Origin: Paracerasibacillus soli
GTDB lineage: Bacteria > Bacillota > Bacilli > Bacillales > Amphibacillaceae
Length of the DNA stretch: 64,000 nt
Assembly (NCBI RefSeq): GCF_034006335.1
Contig: NZ_JAWDIQ010000001.1
Reading direction: 5' to 3' (one strand)
A program made the position numbers and the translations under genes. Below, piece by piece: positions 28,525 to 38,151 of the stretch. The notes beneath the pieces were generated by a model. The model was not told the origin of the DNA and searched no databases. It saw only the letters and a list, made by a program, of their open reading frames with translations. Position 1 is the stretch's first letter. Each line of letters starts with the position of its first letter.

Positions 28525-29336
28525 ATGGAAAGAGGCGTATTCCGTTATTTTATAGCAGTTTTACTAATTTCGATAGGGGCAGTTCTTGTTCTTGAGAATC
28601 TTGGTCTCGTGCAATTCAAATTGAAGTTTGGATGGACATTTCTTTTTCCACTGCTGTTTATCATAATGGGTTTAAAATGGATAATAGATCGTTTACGACA
28701 CCGTGGAGGAAGCTGGACATTTGGTTCATTTTTCCTTATCTTTGGTACGTTGCTCATGTTAGATCGGTTTGAAATGATGACTTTTGGTTTTAAAGATGTC
28801 TTTAAACTGTGGCCATTATTAATCATTTATTTTGGTTTTTTATTTATTGGACGCAATCGAATAACTGTTTACAAACCTTCTACTCATCGTGTAGATGAAA
28901 AAGACTTTATTTATGAATCACCACATGATGAAGGGAATTCAACGGGTAAAAAACAAACTGTATATCATGATAAAGGTACTTTTTTCTCCGTAGGTAATTA
29001 TGAATATAATCAACCGAATTGGAAAGTAGAGCCAATGACATTGAAAAGTATGGCGGGGGATTTTTACTTTGACTTTTCTAAAGCATATATACCCGAGAAA
29101 AAAATACCAATATCGATTCATTCATTAGCAGGCGATGTGCATATTCTTATTCAGAAAATATTGAGTTTAGAGTAGAAGCATCTGTAAAAGCCGGTGATAT
29201 TGATGTAGTGGGGCAGTCAGTCGATGGAATTAATCGATCACTACTATTTGAAACACCCCATTTTACATCAGCAGAACGTAAGTTGGACTTTTTCATCAAT
29301 TTAAAAGCTGGATCAATCCGTGTTGATTATGTATAG
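28525..29336 (+). CDS. liaF: LiaF-like cell-wall stress membrane protein (frameshifted)
   Basis: The product is about 270 residues. Four N-terminal helices in pairs ('YFIAVLLISIGAVLVLENLGL', described by core SIGAVLVLENLGL, and 'LFPLLFIIMGLKWII') are followed by a beta-rich cytosolic domain with 'KSMAGDFYFDFSKA' and 'SLAGDVHI', the LiaF/VraT fold. The frame breaks near 29147, where a C is missing from 'LIPENIEF'; the last 60 residues follow in the other frame. LiaF inhibits the LiaS kinase. ATG 28525 has proper spacing from GGGAGG. First gene of a three-gene operon. Confidence 0.87.
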
Positions 29337-29348
29337 GAGGGGATATCA

Positions 29349-30390
29349 ATGTTTAAACGATTAAATAGTATTCGTTATGTATATATCCGCTCCCATTTGT
29401 ACGGTGTATTTCTAACAACAGTCGTATTGCTCGCTATTTTATTATCTATTCATGTTTTATTAGAACCTACATGGTTGAACACGATTAATATTTTTGTGTT
29501 TATTATTCTCTATGCTGTTATCAGTTTAGTTGTCTCTTTCTATGCCGGTTTTCAATCGAGTAGTAATGTGAAAAATAGACTCGATTCATTGTCTGTATTA
29601 ATAACACAATATGCAAATGGAAATTATCAATCTAGTGTTCATTTTGTAGAAGATGATGAGATTACGCGAATTGGAACAGAATTGAATGAATTAGGAAAAA
29701 AATTACAAAGGCAAGTTAAATCATTACAACGAATGGCAGATGAAAAAGCTGAATACGCAAAAACGGCACATAAATCTGCTGTAATCGAAGAAAGACAGCG
29801 ACTTGCACGTGATTTACATGATGCGGTAAGTCAACAGCTTTTTGCGCTCACAATGATGTCAGAAGCGGCGGTGAAGCAATTTGATAAAAAGCAGAGATTG
29901 CTAGAAAACAAATAAAAGAGGTTGCGCAAGCTGCACTTCAAGCACAGACAGAAATGCGTGCATTGCTTTTACATTTACGGCCAGTCCATTTATCTGGTGA
30001 ACCTTTAGCTAAGGGAATTCATAAATTAATTGCGGAATTAAAACAAAAATGTCAATTAATTTTCAAGTTTTGATTGAGGATGATTTAATTTTAAGTGAAG
30101 TAGTGGAAGATCACATATTTCGCATCGTTCAGGAGTCACTTTCCAATACATTACGACATGCTAATGCAACAGATGTAAAAATTGAGATTAGCCAGCGGAA
30201 TCAGGAATTATTTGTCCATATCAGAGACAATGGAATTGGCTTTGATATAAATCGTGATAAAAATAAAAAGGCTTCCTACGGTTTAAAAACAATGCAAGAG
30301 CGAAGTCAAGAACTTGGTGGTACATTTACGATTCGATCGAATAAGGATGAAGGTACGTATATCGATATTCGAATACCAAGTAAATTGTGA
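29349..30390 (+). CDS. liaS: LiaS-like sensor histidine kinase (two frameshifts)
   Basis: The product is about 347 residues. Two N-terminal helices flank a very short external loop (intramembrane-sensing type), then come a HAMP-like segment and the HisKA_3 dimerisation box 'EERQRLARDLHDAVSQQLFAL' with the phospho-acceptor His in 'RDLHDAVSQQ'. The ATPase part has 'RIVQESLSNTLRHANAT' (N-box) and 'DNGIGFD' (G-box). Breaks lie near 29893 and 30046, each a missing base. It responds to lipid II-cycle antibiotics in its relatives and phosphorylates LiaR. Confidence 0.9.
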
Positions 30391-30404
30391 GAGGGGAAAA
30401 GGAA

Positions 30405-31034
30405 ATGATTCGTGTTGTTGTTGTCGATGACCATGATGTTGTAAGAAAAGGAATTATAGCATACTTACAAACAGATGATGAAATTGATGTAATTGGTGAG
30501 GCGAGCAGTGGTAATGAAGGGGCTGCATTTATTATAAAAGAAAAGCCAGATGTTGTGTTAATGGATTTAATGATGGAAAATGGAAATGGAATTGAAGCGA
30601 CTGCAAAAATAATGGAAGAATATCCGTCATGTAAAATCATTATTTTGACGAGCTTTTATGATGACGAACAAGTATTTCCAGCTATTGAAGCAGGGGCATT
30701 TAGTTATTTATTAAAAACATCTTCAGCAGATGAAATTGTTGGGGCAATTAAAAAAGCCGCAATAGGCGAAAATGTAATTGAATCAAAAGTAGCGAGTAAA
30801 ATGATGACGAATTTCCGCCGTGAAACGAAAAAGCTGCATGATGATTTAACAGAGAGAGAAATGGAAGTTTTGCTTTGTATAGGCAATGGAATGACGAATC
30901 AAGAAATTAGTGAAAAACTATATATTGGAATCAAAACAGTGAAGACACATGTAAGTAATATTTTGGCAAAACTTGAAGTGAATGATCGGACACAAGCAGC
31001 AGTTTATGTTCATAAAAATAGGTTGCTACAATAG
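30405..31034 (+). CDS. liaR: LiaR-like response regulator
   Basis: A 209-residue intact NarL-type regulator. The receiver domain has 'VDDHDVVRKG', phospho-acceptor Asp in 'DVVLMDLMMENGNG' and conserved Lys in 'YLLKTSSADE'. The LuxR-type helix-turn-helix is 'LTEREMEVLLCIGNGMTNQEI' (core EMEVLLCIGNGMTNQEI) to 'IKTVKTHVSNILAKL'. ATG 30405 is preceded by GAGGGGAAAAGG and lies 14 bp after liaS. It should activate envelope-stress genes; no LiaR box was located in the window. Confidence 0.92.
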   Translation: MIRVVVVDDHDVVRKGIIAYLQTDDEIDVIGEASSGNEGAAFIIKEKPDVVLMDLMMENGNGIEATAKIMEEYPSCKIIILTSFYDDEQVFPAIEAGAFSYLLKTSSADEIVGAIKKAAIGENVIESKVASKMMTNFRRETKKLHDDLTEREMEVLLCIGNGMTNQEISEKLYIGIKTVKTHVSNILAKLEVNDRTQAAVYVHKNRLLQ

Positions 31035-31077
31035 TTGGACATTTAAGAAGTTCTTGCAGAATAGATTATGAATAGAT

Positions 31078-31099
31078 ATACGTGTTCACGTACACGTAT
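31078..31099. repeat. 22-bp inverted repeat after liaR
   Basis: ATACGTG-ttcacgta-CACGTAT: outer 7 bp complementary, with further partial symmetry inside. It lies between liaR and its terminator. It could be part of a bdbC-operon control region or a chance dyad. Confidence 0.35.
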
Positions 31100-31110
31100 G
31101 GAAGTAGATA

Positions 31111-31153
31111 TAGAAACCACCGTAAATGGAAGGCAAGCCTGGTTTCTTTTTTG
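31111..31153 (+). terminator. liaFSR operon terminator
   Basis: AGAAACCACCGT...AGCCTGGTTTCTTTTTT: 8-9 bp stem followed by six T's, about 80 bp after liaR. Confidence 0.75.
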
Positions 31154-31212
31154 TCTTTTATTATAGATACTAGTATAATTTAATCAGTAATTGGTTAGAG
31201 AGGAATTGATGA

Positions 31213-31638
31213 ATGAGTAGAACAAAATGGAATGAAAATATCGCTTTTGTTATTTGGGGAATATCAATTGTTGCGACAGCGGGGAGTTTGTTTTATTCTG
31301 AAGTAATGGGATACACACCATGTGAACTTTGTTGGGTGCAACGAATATTGATGTATCCACTTGTCGTGATATATGGTGTTACATTATGGAAGAAAAATCT
31401 TTCCATTGCATTACCGGGAATTATTTTAAGTGGAATCGGAATGGTTATTTCTACATATCATTATTTACTACAAAAATTACCAGCATTACGTGAAGTCGGA
31501 GCAACATGTGGTACTGTTCCATGTCATACCCAATATGTAAACTATTTTGGGTTTGTGACAATTCCATTTTTAGCAGGAACAGCTTTTATCATGATTTTTT
31601 CACTTCATGTATATTTGCTTACTAGAAAGGGGGAATAG
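31213..31638 (+). CDS. bdbC: disulfide bond formation protein BdbC (DsbB family)
   Basis: A 141-residue four-helix membrane protein. The first redox pair is 'CELC' (residues 37-40) after helix 1, the second pair is 'CGTVPC' (about 99-104) in the second external loop; this is the reduced DsbB form seen in Gram-positive BdbB/BdbC. It passes electrons from an extracytoplasmic thiol oxidase to quinones. AGAGAGGAATTG precedes ATG 31213. It is co-transcribed with the thioredoxin-like gene starting 2 bp after its stop. Confidence 0.92.
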   Translation: MSRTKWNENIAFVIWGISIVATAGSLFYSEVMGYTPCELCWVQRILMYPLVVIYGVTLWKKNLSIALPGIILSGIGMVISTYHYLLQKLPALREVGATCGTVPCHTQYVNYFGFVTIPFLAGTAFIMIFSLHVYLLTRKGE

Positions 31639-31639
31639 C

Positions 31640-32119
31640 ATGCAGAAGAAAATGATTGCATTTATTGGTGTCATTGTTATCTTATTTGTGGCGCTATATT
31701 TCGTTGTATCAGCTAAAAATAACCGTGCGGTAGAGGGGAATCCGTATGGCAAAGATGATTTAGAACAATCAACCATTGATTTACTAGATAATCCGTTATA
31801 TCAGCACATTATTACACCTAATAAGTTAGAAGAAAAATTAGATAAGAAAGAAGATATTACGGTTTATTTCTTTAGTCCTGAGTGTTCTTATTGCATGGAA
31901 ACAACGCCAATATTATTTCCGTTGGCAGATAGTATGGATGTAGATATACAGCAATTGAACTTACTTGAGTATCCAGATGAAGCGAGTAAGTTTAAAATAG
32001 AGGGTACACCAACTTTAATTCATTTTAAAGATGGACAAGAAACAGATCGACTTGTAGGATTACAAGAAGAGGAAGACTTCAAAACATTTTTATCTGAAGA
32101 AGTATTGGATAAAAAGTAA
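31640..32119 (+). CDS. membrane-anchored thioredoxin-like oxidoreductase
   Basis: A 159-residue protein with one N-terminal membrane anchor (IAFIGVIVILFVALYFVV) and an external thioredoxin fold: active site 'FFSPECSYCMETTP' (CSYC) and cis-Pro segment 'IEGTPTLIHF'. It is very probably the partner oxidase for BdbC, analogous to BdbA/BdbD. Its ATG follows AAAGGGGGAATAG at the end of bdbC. It acts on the outer side of the membrane on secreted or membrane proteins. Confidence 0.87.
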   Translation: MQKKMIAFIGVIVILFVALYFVVSAKNNRAVEGNPYGKDDLEQSTIDLLDNPLYQHIITPNKLEEKLDKKEDITVYFFSPECSYCMETTPILFPLADSMDVDIQQLNLLEYPDEASKFKIEGTPTLIHFKDGQETDRLVGLQEEEDFKTFLSEEVLDKK

Positions 32120-32159
32120 GTTGAAATTACGTAAGAATGTAGTGGTTTAAATTTTAGGA

Positions 32160-32194
32160 AAGAGGCATGATCGTGCATCATGGCCTTTTTCTTG
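32160..32194 (+). terminator. bdbC operon terminator
   Basis: AGGCATGAT-cgtgc-ATCATGGCCT followed by TTTTTCTTG, 45 bases after the thioredoxin-like gene. Confidence 0.8.
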
Positions 32195-32224
32195 TTTACA
32201 GTTACAAAACAAAAAGGATTGTTA

Positions 32225-32731
32225 CTATTGTTTTTCATCGTCTTCTTTTACCATATGATACAAAGCATTAAATGGCCGGTCAGCAAAATAAGCAGGTAGT
32301 TTGACATGATGGTTTTGATATAGCTTTGTATATGTTTCAGTGGCCTTCCAGCTTTCATAGGCGGCTTTTGTACTCCACTGCGTAAGGATAACATAAACAT
32401 GCCCTTTTGTTGGTTTGAGAAATCGAAAAGCTTGAAAGCCAGGGGTCGTAACTAGGATGTTATCGCGATGTTGCATTTGATGTTCGAAAACGGGTTGTCC
32501 TTCCTCTGTCACGGGAATATGGTGCATCGCAACAAATCCTCGTTTCAAACATGTCCCAGTTCCTTGTAAAATATCGTAAGTTCGCCCAGAAGCAAAAATA
32601 CTTTTGCCTTCACCCTCATAATAAGCAAGTGTATTCGCTTCATTTTCCATAAAAAGAAATTGTTTATGGTGGTATTTTTGTTCTAGTTGTTTTAAAAAGG
32701 AATACGTACCATTTGTCATATATGCTTTCAT
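32225..32731 (-). CDS. hmoB: heme-degrading monooxygenase HmoB-like
   Basis: A 168-residue protein. Its C-terminal half is an antibiotic-biosynthesis-monooxygenase (ABM) ferredoxin-like domain: 'FEHQMQHRDNILVTTPGFQAF', described by core EHQMQHR and PGFQAFRFLKP, then 'VYVILTQWSTKAAYESW'. This pattern and the longer N-terminal extension match B. subtilis HmoB (YhgC), which opens heme oxidatively to release iron. It sits beside pbpF as in B. subtilis. The start is ATG 32731 after AGGTGATA; a GTG at 32740 overlaps the site. Confidence 0.88.
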   Translation of the reverse strand: MKAYMTNGTYSFLKQLEQKYHHKQFLFMENEANTLAYYEGEGKSIFASGRTYDILQGTGTCLKRGFVAMHHIPVTEEGQPVFEHQMQHRDNILVTTPGFQAFRFLKPTKGHVYVILTQWSTKAAYESWKATETYTKLYQNHHVKLPAYFADRPFNALYHMVKEDDEKQ

Positions 32732-32824
32732 ACTTATCACCTGCCTTCCAAATGATTAGTTTAATATATTTGATAGATGGTTATTACACCAGCAATGAAA
32801 AATTTTAATTTACCTATTAGCAGG

Positions 32825-32928
32825 CTAACTGGCTGTAAGAGTCCATTTTTTAAGAGTTCGCAGGTATTGAGGGAATGATCAGTAAGGAATCAACAACAAG
32901 CAAAAACTCTACTGCTTTTTACTTTACC
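32825..32928 (+). repeat. two-hairpin intergenic repeat, copy D (shortened)
   Basis: It begins TAACTGGCTGTAAGAGTCC exactly like the consensus, lacks most of the 3' arm of hairpin 1, and keeps an eroded hairpin 2 (ATCAGTAAGG...ACTCTACTG) and tail 'TTTTTACTTTACC'. It lies upstream of pbpF. Confidence 0.6.
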
Positions 32929-32987
32929 AAAAATGTGTATAATAGCTAGAGATAAGCAATGGTATTGATCGATGAGAGGTGAAGAAA

Positions 32988-35163
32988 TTGAAAGACTATG
33001 CGAAAAAAAGTAATACATACGATTCTTACTTGGCCATTATATATAAAAATATTATTTTTTACTGTTATTTCTATTATATGCTTAAGTGTAAGTGGTTATT
33101 TGTAATATTATATGGCGGAAAAATGCTTGTTAATGAAGAAAAGCTAATTTTGAATGCCGCTACTGTTATAGAAACAAGTGATGGTAAGGAAGTAACGAAA
33201 GTATATCACGAACTTCGCTTTCCTGTAGAGATAAAAGAAGTGCCTACATATGTACAAGATGCATTTGTTGCAACAGAGGATCGACGATTTTATGAACATG
33301 CTGGAGTAGATATGAAATCTGTAACGAGAGCTGTATTTCGTGATATTATTGCACGTAGTAAGACAGAAGGCGCAAGTACGATTACACAACAACTTGCGAA
33401 AAATTTATTTTTAACGAATGATAAGACATGGATGCGAAAGACAAAAGAAGTGATGATTGCGATTTATTTAGACCGGCATTATTCTAAAAAGGAATTGCTA
33501 GAACTATATATGAATAGCATTTATTTTGGTCATGGTGTATACGGGATTGAAGCAGCAGCAAATAAATATTTCTCAAAATCCGTGCAAGACCTTACAGTTG
33601 CGGAAGGTGCAATGCTGGTAGGAATTGTAAAAGCCCCAAACGGTTATTCGCCGATTAATCACCCTGATAAAGCATTAACGCGACGGAATACAGTTTTAAA
33701 ATTAATGGAGCAAGCCGGTGTGCTTCAAACGGAAGAAAGAGTTAGAGAGCAAAGACGAAAGCTTGGTTTAAAAGTTCAAGAAGTAAAAGAATCCCCATGG
33801 TTAGATAGTTATATTGATTTGGTGTTAAAGAAGCGGGGGAACATGCTGATTTATCGATTGATGAATTAAAACATGGCGGCTATCGAATTGTTGTGAATCT
33901 TGATGAAAAGGCACAGCGAACTGCCTATGATCAATTTAAAAAAGAAGATTATTTCCCAGGTAATGTGGCAGGAGTAGAAGGTGCGTTTTTATTACTTGAA
34001 CATCATACTGGGAAAATTGTTGCAGCAGTAGGTGGAAGGGAATTTAAAATAGGTGATTTAAATCGTACGTTGGTACAACGACAGCCAGGGTCGATCTTTA
34101 AACCATTAGTGGTTTATGGACCTTCACTCATGAAAGGCTCTTTTGATCCGTTTTCCGTTCTGCCAACGAAAAGATGGCAATTGATGGGTATGAGGTAAGT
34201 AATAGTAACAATGAATACGTAAAAAACATTTCATTGTATGAAGCGCTTATGCAGTCTAAAAATACATCAGCCGTTTGGTTGTTACAGCAACTAGGTATTC
34301 CTTATGCAAAAGCATATTTAGAAAAGATGCAAATGAATATACCTGATGAAGGATTAGCTATAGCACTAGGGGGCTTGGAATCTGGTGTTACACCACTCCA
34401 AATCGCAAATGCCTACGCCACGTTCGCAAATGAAGGAACCTTTATGGAAGCATCCACTATTAAGCAAATTTACAACACGAATGATGAACGTATTTACCAA
34501 TCAAATGAAAATCGTACAGAAGTTTTTTCGCATCAAGTTGCTTGGAATATGACAAAAATGCTCCAAAAGACAGTGGAAGAGGGTACTGCAAGTGCTGGTA
34601 CGTATCCTCATGATTTAGCAGGAAAAACTGGAACAACGCAACACCCATTTGTGAAAGGAAAGAGTAAAGATCTATGGTTTGCTGGGTATACACCAACGTA
34701 TACCGCTGTGACATGGATGGGATATGACCGTTCAGATAAAGACCATTATTTGACAGGAAATAGTAGTTTTCCAACTGAGTTAACAAAACAGATATTAACA
34801 GAATTAGATAAGGAAGAAGATTTGACCACTACCTTTAGGAAACCAGATGATGTGGTTGATTTACCAGATCCTATAAAACTACCTACTATTAAAAACATGA
34901 CAGCGAATATCGTGTTTGGTGGTATGACGATTGTAAAAGGAAAACTAACTTGGTCGGGCTCAGATGATGAGCGCGTTGTTTATCGAATATATCGTAAACA
35001 AGACGAAATAGATGAGATGATTGGGGAAGTAACAGGAATTACAGAATATGACATTCGGGATTTCTCACTACTTTCGAAAAATATGTATTATGTTGTACCA
35101 TATGATCCGCTAACAAAGCTTGAAGGTAAACCGTCAGAGATTGTGGAGTTATCTTTAAATTGA
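32988..35163 (+). CDS. pbpF: class A penicillin-binding protein PbpF (several frameshifts)
   Basis: The product is about 725 residues. A membrane anchor 'ILFFTVISIICLSVSG' is read in a second frame (33010-33105), then the GT51 glycosyltransferase: 'ATEDRRFYEHAGVD', 'GASTITQQLAKNLFL'. The transpeptidase domain has 'QPGSIFKPL' (SxxK), 'QSKNTSAVW' (SxN) and 'AGKTGTT' (KTG), and a C-terminal beta domain follows. Breaks lie near 33010 (A7 run, one extra base), 33105, 33830 and 34163 (one missing each). It polymerises and cross-links peptidoglycan; B. subtilis PbpF works in the forespore. TTG 32988 after GAGAGGTG is the likely start; ATG 32998 is the alternative. Confidence 0.9.
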
Positions 35164-35289
35164 TAGAGATGCTGACACCATGAGAAATGGGCTCTATGAC
35201 TTTAATTCTACAGGGAATCTCACTTGTTTTCTATTTATAAATCATTTTCATAAACATCATCCCACAATACTAGTTGTCCGGAATGAAAA

Positions 35290-35390
35290 GTGACCGACTC
35301 CTGTGGGAACAGCACGAGTCTGAAGACCCCACAGGAAGCGGATTTTGCTTCCGAGGAGGCTGAAGCCGTGCCCACGGAAAGCGTGTCAAT
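35290..35390. repeat. dispersed Bacillaceae repeat (GGGAACAGCACGAG...GAAGCCGTGCCC type)
   Basis: A G+C-rich island in AT-rich sequence: CTCCTGTGGGAACAGCACGA, then GAAGACCCCACAGG pairing with CCTGTGGG, a small hairpin GGAAGC-ggatttt-GCTTCC, then AGGCTGAAGCCGTGCCCACGGAAAGCG described by its key words GCTGAAGCCGTGCCC and CGGAAAGCG. I recognise this as a dispersed intergenic repeat type seen in many Bacillus-related genomes, but cannot give a formal family name. Self-complementary arms suggest a mobile or structured element. Confidence 0.65.
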
Positions 35391-35616
35391 TATCATGTAG
35401 GACAACGGTATGTACGCGCCATTTAATATTCATCCTCAAACAACTACTTTTGGCCTATGAAATTAATTCGTGTAAACAAGAAAACGACGCTGGCGAGATT
35501 TGACCACCAACGTCACTTATTGTACAACCGAGAAATGCCAATGATTCGCTACTAAAAGCTAAAAATAAATTTAAAACGTGATTTTCTCAAACACTAGATC
35601 ATAATTTTTGATGAAA

Positions 35617-35721
35617 AAGGAGGCAAGTGATAAAGGTATTGACCCTGTTTCACTACGATAATGAGTAGAATTTTTAATTCTAAATATAGTAGTAGGGTCA
35701 ACTTTTGTCACAGCCTCTGCA
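35617..35721 (-). terminator. long imperfect inverted repeat, pepF terminator
   Basis: GAGGCaagtgataaaggtattGACCCT and AGGGTCaacttttgtcacaGCCTC are long complementary arms with mismatches enclosing about 55 bases; on the minus strand the stem ends in CCTCCTTTTT. It lies 17 bp from the pepF stop. The inner part may form its own small hairpin (AATTTTTAATT). Confidence 0.6.
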
Positions 35722-35737
35722 TTTTATAGTTATTTAT

Positions 35738-37536
35738 TTATTGATATGTTTTCTCTAGTTCATCTACTAGTGAACCAACATAAGCGACCGCTGTTTGAAT
35801 TGCATCAGGTTTAGACATATCTACACCTGCTTTTTTTATTAATTCAAGCGGCTTCATCGTCCCGCCACTTTTTAAAACATGTAGCCAGCGATCGACCGCT
35901 GGTTGACCTTCTTCTTTTATTTTTTGACTAACAGCAGTAGATACAGTTAGGCCAGCGGAATACGTGTACGGATATAACCCCATATAATAATGTGGTTGTC
36001 TCATCCATGTTAATCCTGCGCCTTCATCCAGTGTGACAGCATCTCCCCAAAAGCTTGTCAATGCTTCACGTTTTTCCTTTGTTAATATATTTGCTGTAAG
36101 TGGCGTGCCAGCCTCAGCTAATTTATAGACACGACGTTGAAACTCAGCTTCTAGTAAATGTGTGATGAAGTTGTGGTGAGGTGCCGAGTAGTTGTGTGAT
36201 CACCCAACGCTTCATTTGTTTATCAGATGATTTTTCAAGTAAATGATTCGCTAAAAGCATTTCATTCATTGTAGACGGCGCCTCAATGAAATACATGCTA
36301 GGGCGAGTGTTAAATAAGGATTGGTTTTGCTGTGCTAAATAAAAGTGTCCCGCATGCCCAAGCTCGTGAGCTAAAACAAATGCACCACGCATTGTATCTG
36401 TCCATGTAATTAAAATATACGGATGTACACCATAAGGACTAGAACAAAATGCCCCAGTTGCCTTTCCAACATTATCTGCGTAATCAACCCAGCGATCATT
36501 TAAGCCTTTTTCCATTATCTTTGTATATTCTGGCCCCATTACCTGTAAAGCTTCTAATATTGTAGCTTTCGCTTCTTCATATGTTGTTTTAGGATTGAAA
36601 TCGGGATCTAGTGGTGCTTGCAAATCGCTGAAATACATCTTATCCAAACCTAATTTTTCTTGTTTCAATTTTGCGAACCGCTGCATATGTGGTGCAAGCT
36701 CTTTTTGGATGACATCCAGTTGGTTCGTATACATTTCTTTTGTCACTTGCTGTGGTAGTAATAACATATCTATAACTGAATCATAGCCACGAAGTTTAGC
36801 TAACGTTACTTGTTTTGTTACCTCTGTTGCGTATGTCGCTGCATATGTATTTTGATAACGTTCTAATGTGCGTGTAAACGAAGCGTATGCGGCACGACGA
36901 ATGTCTGTATCAGCCGAAAATTCGTAACGATCTTCAAACAAAGCAAAAGACATAGGGAGCTTGTTTCCATCCGTATCTGTAATTGCATCAAACTCCATAT
37001 CAGATGATTTGCTTCGTTCATAAATCATATATGGTGCATCATGGACTTGTCCCAAAGCAGCTAGTGTTTCTTCTACTTCTGGAGTTAAGGTATAAGGCTT
37101 TTCTCCAGAATATCGAATAGTAATTTATGATAGTTTTCTAGTTCAGGTACATCTTTTATAAATTGTGTAAGTTCCTTTTCTGTCAACGTTAATAATTCGG
37201 ATTGGATAAAAGATAGTTTTGCTTGAATATTAGCCATTGCTGCAGATACTTTAGCAGCATCGCGCTGATTTTCAGGATTACTCCCATCTGCACTTGCTCG
37301 TAAACTTGCATAAGTGCTAACACGAATCATTTGCTCGGAAAATTTTTCATAGGCAGTTAAACAATCTAATAATACACGCGCATGCGTTGTCATTTTTCCT
37401 TTAAATGCCGTAATTGTTGCTACCTCTTCTGAAAGATTTACCAATGCAGTTTCCCAATCTGCGTGCGAAGGGAATAAGTCTGATAGATCCACGTCTCCAT
37501 AACCGGAACATCGGCTCTATCTAATCGTTTAGCCAT
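35738..37536 (-). CDS. pepF: oligoendopeptidase F (frameshifted)
   Basis: The product is about 599 residues, close to the family's 600. The M3B zinc-protease site 'LAHELGHAGHFYLA' (HExxH) is intact, and 'YMGLYPYTYSAG' near the C terminus is typical. Frame breaks lie near 37493 (a G missing in 'ETWDLSDLFPSHADW'), 37100 and about 36170-36185 (net shift of one extra or two missing bases around 'TSPHHNFITHLLEAEF'). It cleaves peptides of 7-17 residues in the cytoplasm. Its ATG at 37536 is preceded by GAAAGGGG. Four segments all align to one PepF, so a single gene is certain. Confidence 0.92.
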
Positions 37537-37868
37537 TAAAAAAACCCCTTTCTTTTGCTAGATAATATTTCGATACTCTAATTAATTATATGATATTTTG
37601 CAATAAAGCGCATTATAATTCACAAATTATTTTTAAAAATTATTTAATATTTATTATGAGCATTCATGATTTATTTCGTTTAAAGTATAATTAACCGGAT
37701 GTTGATTGTAATAAAATAAAAGTTTGGGTGGGAATACCAATTAGAGGTTAAAGAAATAAAAAAAGACAGCTAATGGGTTTAGCTGTCATCAAAGAATACA
37801 AGCATTCGTAGAAAGGAAGTATACTGTTATAGATACAGATTGAAAAACTTTAATTGGACATACTAAAT
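37537..37868. other. 332-bp spacer upstream of pepF
   Basis: AT-rich spacer with the pepF promoter region (minus strand) and, at 37757-37787, the yhfH terminator. No gene seen. Confidence 0.5.
37757..37787 (-). terminator. yhfH terminator
   Basis: On the minus strand, GACAGCTAA-accca-TTAGCTGTC is a near-perfect stem followed by seven or more T's. Confidence 0.85.
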
Positions 37869-37997
37869 CTAGCGTGCTGGATGATCACAATCGTCGCATA
37901 TATTACCGTAGCAGTCTGCTTTTTCGGTAATGGTATCCCCACATTTGTAACAATTTTTCATAGGAAGATTTCGGAAAAACTCTAAAACATTGATCAT
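37869..37997 (-). CDS. yhfH: YhfH family zinc-ribbon micro-protein
   Basis: A 42-residue gene too short for standard cut-offs: MINVLEFFRNLP followed by CYKCGD and, after a short spacer, CYGNICDDC. The paired CxxC motifs (C19/C22 and C36/C39, with another Cys at 31) suggest a small zinc ribbon. N-terminal 'FFRNLP' and the cysteine spacing match the Bacillus YhfH family, whose gene lies just before yhfI as here. Its ATG follows AAGGGGGAATTTT. The function is unknown. Confidence 0.88.
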   Translation of the reverse strand: MINVLEFFRNLPMKNCYKCGDTITEKADCYGNICDDCDHPAR

Positions 37998-38151
37998 AAA
38001 ATTCCCCCTTTGCTAACATTTATGCGTGTTGATATAATACAGGTCAAAAAAAGGTTAATCTGTAACATAACAGGACTTTTGTATATTGTATTATAACATA
38101 GATTGAAATGTCAATACTGTTTTATAACAAAAATAAAATGAGGTGTAATTT

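Larger units (their letters stand above)
35164..35737. other. 574-bp pbpF-pepF spacer
   Basis: It contains a dispersed Bacillaceae-type repeat (35290-35390) and the pepF terminator (35617-35721), each listed separately. No gene was seen in the remaining sequence. Confidence 0.6.

Noticed and set aside
4212..32928. The four two-hairpin repeats as a CRISPR array
   Set aside because: They are unclustered, lie in both orientations, are of unequal length and have no regular spacers.
34460..34786. Minus-strand open frame inside pbpF
   Set aside because: Fully antisense to the transpeptidase domain; no start signal or known domain.
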